12,725 nucleotides of DNA from Verrucomicrobiota bacterium (lineage in GTDB: Bacteria > Verrucomicrobiota > Kiritimatiellia > UBA8416 > JAIOPI01), in the NCBI GenBank assembly GCA_027620105.1, contig JAQCIA010000022.1, positions 1 through 12,725 of the forward strand, given 5' to 3'. Below are positions 7,301 to 12,725 of the stretch, in pieces. Positions within the stretch are counted from its first letter, which is position 1. Each line of letters opens with the position of its first letter. A program made the translations under genes and the position numbers. The notes under the pieces were generated by a model. That model was not told where the DNA came from and did not search any database. It worked only from the letters and a program-made list of their open reading frames with translations.

Positions 7301-7329
7301 ATTCTACACGTCGTCCCGCATGCATTCAA
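7301..7329 (-). promoter_or_regulatory. Candidate sigma-70 promoter for dsbD-zwf-pgl-DUF3108
   Basis: On the minus strand TTGAAT (7329-7324, 4/6 to TTGACA) is separated by exactly 17 bp from TAGAAT (7306-7301, 5/6 to TATAAT). A start near 7294 gives a leader of about 25 nt before the dsbD ATG. This is the best sigma-70-like match in the window and sits where the operon needs one. The spacer contains GCATGC. Confidence 0.5.
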
Positions 7330-7370
7330 GCGCAAGGGAAATGCGCGGTCGGTATCGCAAGCCATCCGGA

Positions 7371-7384
7371 CGGTGTATACACCG
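7371..7384. promoter_or_regulatory. Perfect 14-bp palindrome upstream of dsbD (possible operator)
   Basis: CGGTGTATACACCG is fully self-complementary. It is centred about 83 bp upstream of the predicted start of the dsbD operon, a position typical of activator sites. The regulator is unknown. It might instead be part of a structured 3' region of the small-gene transcript. Confidence 0.35.
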
Positions 7385-7415
7385 GCGCGACGCTGGGTCG
7401 TGCATTGGAATAGTT

Positions 7416-7432
7416 GCCGCACCCGGTGCGGC
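7416..7432. repeat. 17-bp inverted repeat GCCGCACC-C-GGTGCGGC
   Basis: The two 8-bp arms are perfectly complementary around a single C; as RNA it would fold as a 6-bp stem with a 5-nt loop. It lies between the small-gene stop (7551) and the dsbD promoter. No U-tract follows on the minus strand (AACTATTCC), so a classical terminator is unlikely. It may be an operator or an RNA-processing structure. Confidence 0.4.
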
Positions 7433-7457
7433 TCGCCAGTGCCAACACCGTGTCGTA

Positions 7458-7474
7458 GCGCCATTGTCTGGCGC
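7458..7474. repeat. Inverted repeat GCGCCA-N5-TGGCGC
   Basis: Perfect 6-bp arms flank TTGTC. It is one of five short dyads between 7371 and 7538; two others are GGCAC-N6-GTGCC at 7504-7519 and CGCCATGGCG at 7529-7538. The 281-bp gap 7270-7550 therefore holds a promoter and a cluster of dyads, and no gene that I can support. Confidence 0.35.
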
Positions 7475-7550
7475 ATCCAAGCTAGCGATACATTCGAAAG
7501 GCAGGCACGCCCCTGTGCCGTCACCGCTCGCCATGGCGCAGCACGCACGG

Positions 7551-7772
7551 TCACTCACTCACTGCCGATGCGTCCCACGAACCACTGGCCTTGCGGGACT
7601 GCATTTCGTGCTCGGCACGCGCGCGCAATTTACAGGCGCAATCACGAATGACGCCAACCAAAATGGCGCAGCCATCGTCATGCATGTCGGCCTCGCCTTC
7701 ATCGGCCAGCAGCGTCAGTTCCCGGGCCGCACGCATGACCTTCCGTACATACGTCGTATTCGGACAAACCAT
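7551..7772 (-). CDS. Small cysteine-containing protein of unknown function (73 aa)
   Basis: I do not recognise a named family. The 73 residues begin MVCPNTTY, then form a charged, probably helical stretch (RKVMRAARELTLLADEGEAD, 10-29), a DDGCAILVGVIRDCACKLRARAEHE segment (32-56 region) and a loose tail. Cysteines are at 3, 35, 45 and 47, so metal or thiol chemistry is possible. There is no signal peptide or membrane segment. The start is set by a strong Shine-Dalgarno: GAGGTGG lies about 5 nt before the ATG at 7772. The frame stays open upstream to 8195, but that part is antisense-like Arg/Pro/Ser-rich sequence overlapping the regulator gene. A sigma-54-like promoter ends about 38 bp upstream, directly behind a sigma-54 activator gene, which suggests the activator controls it. 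Confidence 0.7.
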   Translation of the reverse strand: MVCPNTTYVRKVMRAARELTLLADEGEADMHDDGCAILVGVIRDCACKLRARAEHEMQSRKASGSWDASAVSE

Positions 7773-7809
7773 ACATCCACCTCGCTGGATTTGACTCCCG
7801 CGAATGTAC

Positions 7810-7826
7810 TGCTTAACCCATGCCAA
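7810..7826 (-). promoter_or_regulatory. Sigma-54-like (-24/-12) promoter for the small cysteine protein
   Basis: The minus strand reads TTGGCATGGGTTAAGCA. Compared with the consensus TTGGCACGNNNNTTGCA it keeps TTGGCA, the following G, and the GCA of the -12 element. The GG (7824-7823) and GC (7812-7811) are separated by exactly 10 bp, as required. The deviations are C to T in the -24 box and TT to AA in the -12 box. Transcription would start near 7799 and leave about 27 nt to the ATG at 7772, including the ribosome binding site. The gene immediately upstream encodes a sigma-54 activator, which raises the prior. Confidence 0.5.
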
Positions 7827-7878
7827 CTCCCGGCCCTCCCGACAGAAACTGCAACCCCTTCCCATCCGGAACCTTACG

Positions 7879-7903
7879 CCCCCGCCCGCCCCCAACTCAC
7901 CCC
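7879..7903 (-). other. Canonical G-quadruplex motif on the minus (coding) strand
   Basis: The minus strand has four G-runs of 4, 5, 3 and 5 bases separated by loops of 6, 1 and 1 nt, meeting the G3+N1-7 rule. It lies between the sigma-54-like promoter and the upstream dyad, in the region a looping activator must bridge. In a GC-rich genome chance occurrence is possible. Confidence 0.5.
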
Positions 7904-7947
7904 ACAACTGTCCCAATGGCGCCGAATCCGTGGAACACGTGATACAC

Positions 7948-7964
7948 GTCTCTGGAAATGAGAC
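7948..7964. promoter_or_regulatory. Dyad GTCTC-N7-GAGAC, possible enhancer site for the sigma-54 activator
   Basis: Perfect 5-bp arms span 17 bp, about 157 bp upstream of the predicted start of the small-gene transcript. That is within the usual range for enhancer sites of Fis-HTH activators. Next to it is a direct repeat ACACGT-GAT-ACACGT (7935-7949). Short arms make chance occurrence possible. Confidence 0.3.
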
Positions 7965-7978
7965 AGGCCAACCCGCGA

Positions 7979-9700
7979 CTAATCCGTGATGCCGGATTCC
8001 TCGAGAAAGCGGTAGAGCGTGGCGCGGGAGACGCCGAGATCGCGCGCCGCTTCGAGCTTGTTGCCACCGGCCCGGCGCAATGCGTCGCGCACGAGCGGGA
8101 CGGTTAACTTGCGGCGGCGCGAGGGTTGTTCTGTTGGCGGATTCGCCTTTCGCCCGGGAGGAAGATGCTCGGGGAGGATTTCGGCACCGTGACATTTGAC
8201 CAGCGCGAACTGCAACCAGTTCTGCATTTCACGCACATTCCCGGGCCAGTCGTGGGCGATGAAGAGGTCCAGCGCCGCCGGCGACACACGCAGCCCCTCA
8301 CGCCGGGTGCCGCGCACGATGCCGGTCAGCAGGTGCTCGACCAACAGCGGAATGTCGCGCTTGCGTTCGCGCAGCGCCGGCAGAACCAGCGGTACCACGC
8401 TCAGTCGATAAAACAGATCCTCACGGAAGCGCCCCTCCATGATCTCAACGGCCACATCCTTATTGGTGGCGCTGATGATGCGCACGTCCACCTTCAGGGT
8501 TTCTTCACTACCCACGCGTTCAAAGGTGCCTTCCTGCACAACGCGCAGCAGCTTGACCTGCATGGCTGGCGTAATATCCCCGATCTCATCGAGAAAAATT
8601 GTGCCGCCATCGGCCAGCTCGAATCGCCCTTTCTTGTCGCGGATGGCCCCCGTGAATGCGCCACGCACATGCCCGAACAGTTCACTCTCGAGCAGTGCCT
8701 CGGGCAGCGCCCCGCAGTTCACCGGTACGAAATGCTTGTTCTTCCGCGGCCCCTCCTGGTGAATCGCCGTGGCCACCAGCTCCTTGCCCGTGCCGCTTTC
8801 GCCCTGAATCAGAACCGGCACCTGCGTATCCGCCAGTTCGCGAATCATCTCAAACAATTCGATCATTTTGTCGTCGCGACCAATGATGCCCGCATACCCG
8901 GTGCCCTCGGCCACGAGCCGCTCAATCGTGCGATCCCGCCGCACGTCCTGGAAGGAATGGTACGCCCCCACCGCCCGCCCCGCGCTGCCAAGCATCGGCG
9001 CCGTGCGACACAACACAAGCCGCCGCTCGCCGCCGCGCGCCGCGATCTCCACTTTGCGCGCCACGGCTTCCAGCGTCGCTCCGCCGGCCTCGCCACGCTT
9101 CGTCACCACCGCTTCCGGAAACACCTTGGTGCTGGGATGGTTCAGCACCGCGGCGGCGGGATAGCCGGTGATGATCTCGGCGGCCTGGTTGAAATACATG
9201 ATGCGCCCATCCGTATCCGTCACCATGACCCCATCGGAAATGCTGTTGAGAATGGAGTGCGTGCGCGCGCGTGATTCCACAAATGCCGCAAAATAACCCT
9301 TCTCAAAAAAGTCCTCGACCAGCGCGCGAATCCGGTCACGCGTTTCGCGAAAGGTGCGCAGCACCGTATCCGATTCGCCCTTGACCGCATCCGGATCTGC
9401 CAGGTTCCAGCGGATCCAGTCCGGACGCCCCGGCAATAACGGCGATGTGTTTGCGCGCCCGCCAAGGTCGACGACCAGATCGAGGGGCTGGTCGGAGAGT
9501 TCGGCAAGCGCCCGGGATTTCTGCGTGGCGATATCGATCCCCACCTCGGCCATGACCTTGATGGCCATGGGGTGTACCGCGCTACGTTCATTGCCCGCGC
9601 TGCTGATCTGCGCATCGGGGCGTGGTCGTGCACGCGCGAACCCCTCCGCCATCTGGCTGCGGGCATCGTTGCGCGCGCAAAGAAAGAGCACGTTGATCAT
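7979..9700 (-). CDS. Sigma-54-dependent enhancer-binding regulator with N-terminal LMW phosphatase/ArsC-like domain
   Basis: A 573-residue activator of sigma-54 RNA polymerase with an unusual sensor. Residues 1-140 resemble low-molecular-weight tyrosine phosphatases and thioredoxin-type arsenate reductases: VLFLCARNDARSQMAEG has the CX5RS phosphate loop (C8, R14, S15) and D102-P103 fits the acid loop. The other cysteines of ArsC are absent (A13; LGGRANTSP at 79-87). A PAS domain follows (about 148-253, NSISDGVMVTDTDGRI). The AAA+ domain has Walker A GESGTGKE (300-307), GAFTGA (347-352), Walker B IFLDEIGD (368-375) and WPGNVREMQN (485-494). A Fis-type HTH ends the protein (GGNKLEAARDLGVSRATLYRFL). 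The ATG overlaps the valS TGA (ATGA). The ligand is unknown; phosphate, arsenate or a phosphoprotein are possibilities. Confidence 0.95.
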   Translation of the reverse strand: MINVLFLCARNDARSQMAEGFARARPRPDAQISSAGNERSAVHPMAIKVMAEVGIDIATQKSRALAELSDQPLDLVVDLGGRANTSPLLPGRPDWIRWNLADPDAVKGESDTVLRTFRETRDRIRALVEDFFEKGYFAAFVESRARTHSILNSISDGVMVTDTDGRIMYFNQAAEIITGYPAAAVLNHPSTKVFPEAVVTKRGEAGGATLEAVARKVEIAARGGERRLVLCRTAPMLGSAGRAVGAYHSFQDVRRDRTIERLVAEGTGYAGIIGRDDKMIELFEMIRELADTQVPVLIQGESGTGKELVATAIHQEGPRKNKHFVPVNCGALPEALLESELFGHVRGAFTGAIRDKKGRFELADGGTIFLDEIGDITPAMQVKLLRVVQEGTFERVGSEETLKVDVRIISATNKDVAVEIMEGRFREDLFYRLSVVPLVLPALRERKRDIPLLVEHLLTGIVRGTRREGLRVSPAALDLFIAHDWPGNVREMQNWLQFALVKCHGAEILPEHLPPGRKANPPTEQPSRRRKLTVPLVRDALRRAGGNKLEAARDLGVSRATLYRFLEESGITD

Positions 9701-12414
9701 GCCGTGAGTGCTTCCAGCAGCCGCGACAGCTTCTCTTTGTTTTCGAGCAACTCCTGGCGACGGGCGCGCTGCTTCTCCACCACGTCGCCGGGCGCCTTGG
9801 CCACGAACAGTTCGTTGGAAAGCTTCAGCGTGATGCGTTCCAGATCCTGGATGGTGGACGCCAGTTGCGCGTTCAACCGTCCGCGCTCAGCGGCCACATC
9901 CACCAGCCCGGCCAGCGGCATATAGAGTGTACCCATTTTCGTGAGGGCACTGGGCGTGGTGTCCGTCGGTGGCTCGCCCTCATCAACCGCCAGCGATTCG
10001 GCTTTCAGCATGGCCTGCACGCTCGCGGCGTCGTCGCGAACCGCCCGCGCGACACGTGCGTCAGCGGGTTTAAGCCGATAGTTGACGGACTTGCCTGAGG
10101 GGATATTGTAATCCGCCTTCAAGGTGCGTCCCGCGCGGATCAACTCGTGCTTGTCCTCCACATAGGCAACCTGGCGCGCATCCACACCCGCCGCCGCACA
10201 TGCGGCCGCAGCGGGAACCACGGGCCAGGCGCTGTGCATGATCAACTCCGCGTCGGTACCGTAGCCCATCGCGTGCCACAACTCCTCGCTGATGAAGGGC
10301 ATGAATGGGTGGATCAGGCGCAGCGCGTTGGCAAACGCATAATGCATGACGGCGAGCACCGTCTGCTTGCGCTGCGCATCATCACCATACAGCGCCTGCT
10401 TGGCGTACTCCACATACCAGTCGCAATACTGGTGCCAGACAAACTCATACAACGCGAGGGCCGCATCGTTGAACCGGCATTCGTCCAGATTCGTGTTGCA
10501 GGTTTCGATGCCGGTCCACAGGGCCGCCAACAGGTGCTGGTCGTCCGGGCGCAGGGCCGCCGGATCCCACGGCGGTGGTGTGTTGCCGGACCACATCGTG
10601 ACCGTCGCCAGTGGTGGCTCCGCATCGTGCATCCGCATGAAGCGCGCGGCGTTCCACAGCTTGGTGCCAAAATTGCGCCCGATCTCAAATTTTTCGTCCG
10701 ACACATAAACGTCCTGGCCGGTGGCGGTGATCATCATCAGGCTGAAGCGCAAGGCGTCCGCGCTGTACTGCTCGATGATCGTGAGCGGATCGATGGAGTT
10801 GCCAAGGCTCTTGCTCATCTTGAGCCCGCGGTCATCGCGCACCGTTCCATGGATGTAGACGCGGCGAAAGGGTGCCTGCCCCATGAACGCATACCCGGCC
10901 ATGACCATGCGGGCCACCCAGAAGAAGATGATCTCCGAGGCGGTGACCAAATCGTGGGTGGGATAGTAGCGCTTCAAGTCCGCATTCTGCTCCGGCCATC
11001 CGAACGTGCTGAACGGCCACAGCCAGGACGAGAACCAGGTGTCGAGCACGTCTTCATCCTGCGTGAGCTCACCCTTGCCGCATTTCGGGCAGGCGTCCGG
11101 CTGGCCTTTGGCAGCCCACACATGGCCGCAGGGCGTGCAGGTGAACACCGGGATGCGATGCCCCCACCAGATCTGCCGCGAGATGCACCAGTCCCGGATA
11201 TTCTCCATCCAATCCAGATACACCTTGTTCCAGCGCGCGGGCACGAAGGCCACTTCGCCGCTCTTGACGGCCGCGATTGCGGGCCCCGCCAGCGGTTGCA
11301 TGCGCACAAACCACTGCGGCGAGAGACGCGGTTCAATCACCGTGTGGCAGCGGTAGCAATGCCCCACCGCATGCTGATGATGCACCACCTTCTCGATCAG
11401 TCCCTGTTCCTGCAAGTCGGCCACGATGCGCTTGCGGCACGCCACACGATCCAGCCCCGCGTAGGGACCGGCCTCTTCGTTCATCGTGCCGTCCGGATGC
11501 ATCACAATCACCTGCGCGAGCTTGTGCCGCTGCCCCATGGCAAAGTCATTGGGATCGTGCGCCGGCGTCACTTTGACGACGCCCGTGCCGAACGCCGGAT
11601 CTACAAAATCATCACAAACCACGGCCAGGGCGCGCCCGAGCACCGGCAGGGTCAGGGTCTTGCCGTGTAGCGCCGCGTAGCGCGGGTCCTTCGGATTGAC
11701 CGCCACCGCCACGTCGCCGAGCAAGGTCTCCGGGCGTGTCGTCGCCACCACCACGTGGTCGCTGCCATCGGCCAGACGCGCACCGCCGGCGAGGGGATAA
11801 CGGATGTAATAGAGATGCCCGGCGGTGTCGCGGTGCTCGCTCTCTTCGTCGGACAGCGCCGTCATGCAGCGCGGGCACCAGTTGATGATGTAGTTCGCGC
11901 GATAAATCAGCCCCTTATCGAAAAGGCGCACAAACACTTCCGCCACGGCCTCGCTCAGCCCTGCGTCCATCGTGAAGCGCGTGCGCTCCCAGTCACAGGA
12001 TGCCCCCATGCGCTTGAGTTGGCTGATGATCGTATTGCCGTACTCTTCCTTCCAGGCCCACACCCGCTGCACAAATGCCTCGCGCCCCAGGTCCTCGCGC
12101 GACTTGCCCTCCTTGCGCAGCGCCCGCTCCACCACATTCTGCGTGGCGATGCCGGCATGATCGGTACCGGGCATCCACACCACATTGCGCCCCTGCATGC
12201 GGCGCCAGCGCACCAGAATGTCCTGAATCGTGTTGTTGAGGGCGTGCCCCATGTGGAGAATGCCCGTGACGTTCGGTGGCGGAATCACCACGCAATAGGG
12301 CTCACCGCCACGCGCCGCATCGCCATGAAAGGCCCCGCTGTCGAGCCAGCGCTGGTACCACTTGGCTTCAACTGCTTTCGGATCGTAATGCTTGTCCATG
12401 GTTCGGTGCGCCAT
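9697..12414 (-). CDS. valS: Valyl-tRNA synthetase
   Basis: ValS charges tRNA-Val with valine and clears mischarged threonine by its editing domain. The 905-residue length is normal for class Ia ValS. Using the ATG at 12414, the HIGH motif reads HMGH (54-57) after PPPNVTG, and KMSKS is at 532-536. The editing domain includes TTRPETLLGD (225-234) and GTGVVKVTPAHDPND. Two cysteine pairs, WCPRC (180-183) with CYRC (353-356), and C426, C429, C442, C445 before QDEDVLDTWFSS suggest two zinc sites, as in the Thermus-type enzyme. The C-terminal coiled-coil tRNA-binding arm is present (last about 65 residues). The alternative ATG at 12399 (MDKHYDPKAVE) is equally good by homology; the frame open to 12516 overlaps the upstream gene. 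It lies 16 bp after cimA and overlaps the regulator gene by 4 bp. Confidence 0.97.
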   Translation of the reverse strand: MAHRTMDKHYDPKAVEAKWYQRWLDSGAFHGDAARGGEPYCVVIPPPNVTGILHMGHALNNTIQDILVRWRRMQGRNVVWMPGTDHAGIATQNVVERALRKEGKSREDLGREAFVQRVWAWKEEYGNTIISQLKRMGASCDWERTRFTMDAGLSEAVAEVFVRLFDKGLIYRANYIINWCPRCMTALSDEESEHRDTAGHLYYIRYPLAGGARLADGSDHVVVATTRPETLLGDVAVAVNPKDPRYAALHGKTLTLPVLGRALAVVCDDFVDPAFGTGVVKVTPAHDPNDFAMGQRHKLAQVIVMHPDGTMNEEAGPYAGLDRVACRKRIVADLQEQGLIEKVVHHQHAVGHCYRCHTVIEPRLSPQWFVRMQPLAGPAIAAVKSGEVAFVPARWNKVYLDWMENIRDWCISRQIWWGHRIPVFTCTPCGHVWAAKGQPDACPKCGKGELTQDEDVLDTWFSSWLWPFSTFGWPEQNADLKRYYPTHDLVTASEIIFFWVARMVMAGYAFMGQAPFRRVYIHGTVRDDRGLKMSKSLGNSIDPLTIIEQYSADALRFSLMMITATGQDVYVSDEKFEIGRNFGTKLWNAARFMRMHDAEPPLATVTMWSGNTPPPWDPAALRPDDQHLLAALWTGIETCNTNLDECRFNDAALALYEFVWHQYCDWYVEYAKQALYGDDAQRKQTVLAVMHYAFANALRLIHPFMPFISEELWHAMGYGTDAELIMHSAWPVVPAAAACAAAGVDARQVAYVEDKHELIRAGRTLKADYNIPSGKSVNYRLKPADARVARAVRDDAASVQAMLKAESLAVDEGEPPTDTTPSALTKMGTLYMPLAGLVDVAAERGRLNAQLASTIQDLERITLKLSNELFVAKAPGDVVEKQRARRQELLENKEKLSRLLEALTA

Positions 12415-12430
12415 TCCCGTCCGCGTCGGC

Positions 12431-12725
12431 TCAGGGGCCGGGTGAACGTGCCTGATCCTCATCGCGGAACAGTTTGTATTCCACGCTGTCCACCAGCGCC
12501 TCCCAGGAGGCTTCAATGATATTCTCCGAAACGCCCACCGTCCCCCAGGAGTCGGCCCCGTCGCTGGATTCGATGATGACCTGCGTCTTGGCCGCCGTGG
12601 CCTCTTCCGGATCCAGAATGCGCACGCGGAAGTCGGTCAGCACGACCTTGGCGATGGCCGGATAGAAGCGCATGAGCGCCTTGCGCAGAGCAGAATCGAG
12701 CGCGTTCACCGGCCCGTCGCCATCA
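12431..12725 (-). CDS. cimA: Citramalate synthase-like protein, C-terminal end (cut by right window edge)
   Basis: Only the last 97 residues are present. They match the C-terminal allosteric (LeuA dimer) domain of the citramalate synthase branch of the isopropylmalate synthase family: GPVNALDSALRKAL, then a beta-rich stretch (VVLTDFRVRILDPEEATAAKTQVIIES) and WGTVGVSENIIEASWEALVDSVEYKL. CimA condenses pyruvate and acetyl-CoA to (R)-citramalate for isoleucine synthesis, and this domain usually binds the feedback inhibitor. 2-isopropylmalate synthase is less likely, since NIIEASWEALVDSVEYKL is typical of CimA; the catalytic part is outside the window. The neighbouring valS gives a loose branched-chain amino acid theme. 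Confidence 0.85.
   Translation of the reverse strand, partial: DGDGPVNALDSALRKALMRFYPAIAKVVLTDFRVRILDPEEATAAKTQVIIESSDGADSWGTVGVSENIIEASWEALVDSVEYKLFRDEDQARSPGP

Noticed and set aside
7416..7432. GCCGCACC-C-GGTGCGGC as an intrinsic terminator for the small gene
   Set aside because: The stem is strong, but no U-tract follows in the direction of transcription.
7439..7445. TTGGCAC on the minus strand upstream of dsbD, as a second sigma-54 promoter
   Set aside because: The -24 half is good, but the position 10 bp further holds CC and not GC, so the -12 element is absent.
7981..7998. AATCCG-N6-CGGATT hairpin at the regulator stop as a terminator
   Set aside because: It lies inside the coding end, has only six base pairs and no following U-tract.
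7773..8195. In-frame upstream extension of the small cysteine protein (would give 214 residues)
   Set aside because: The added part overlaps the end of the regulator gene, is Arg/Ser/Pro-rich and crosses the promoter region. The strong ribosome binding site lies directly before the ATG at 7772.
8126..9274. Plus-strand open frame of 382 codons
   Set aside because: It is antisense to the conserved PAS and AAA+ domains of the regulator and lacks a plausible ribosome binding site or motif.
10147..11670. Plus-strand open frame of 507 codons
   Set aside because: It is wholly antisense to valS, whose catalytic motifs are intact. The translation (RHR- and GRR-rich) resembles no family.

Overview
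The window is GC-rich and bacterial, and every gene I can support is on the minus strand, so transcription runs from high to low coordinates. The proteins are housekeeping families found in most bacteria. The sigma-54 regulator, the DUF3108 protein, the alpha-domain-less DsbD and a palindromic decamer repeat between ruvA and ruvB suggest a Gram-negative, possibly a PVC-type lineage (Verrucomicrobia/Lentisphaerae/Kiritimatiellae). That placement is a weak inference; no rRNA or lineage-specific marker is present.

In transcription order, block 1 (12725-7979) holds the 3' end of a citramalate-synthase-like gene (cimA), valyl-tRNA synthetase (valS), and a sigma-54 enhancer-binding regulator whose ATG overlaps the valS stop (ATGA). 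The regulator carries an N-terminal low-molecular-weight phosphatase/ArsC-like domain, then PAS, AAA+ with an intact GAFTGA, and a Fis-type HTH.

Block 2 (7978-7551) has a 206-bp regulatory gap with a 5-7-5 dyad, a G-quadruplex motif and a -24/-12 sigma-54-like promoter with exact 10-bp GG..GC spacing. These precede a 73-residue cysteine-containing protein of unknown function that has a strong ribosome binding site. This regulator-promoter-small protein unit is the best candidate for an undescribed system.

Block 3 (7550-2876) starts with a 281-bp gap rich in short inverted repeats and holding a good sigma-70-like promoter. An operon follows: a shortened DsbD-type thiol:disulfide reductase, glucose-6-phosphate dehydrogenase (zwf), 6-phosphogluconolactonase (pgl) and a secreted DUF3108 protein. 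It is tightly packed (ATGA overlap, 7-bp and 8-bp gaps). It joins NADPH production to envelope thiol reduction.

Block 4 (2875-1) has a structured 225-bp gap with a candidate promoter, then yebC-ruvC-ruvA-ruvB, the classical Holliday-junction processing cluster. A palindromic repeat built of 10-bp units sits between ruvA and ruvB. ruvB runs off the left edge and cimA off the right edge.

I saw no tRNA, rRNA, CRISPR array, insertion sequence or prophage gene.
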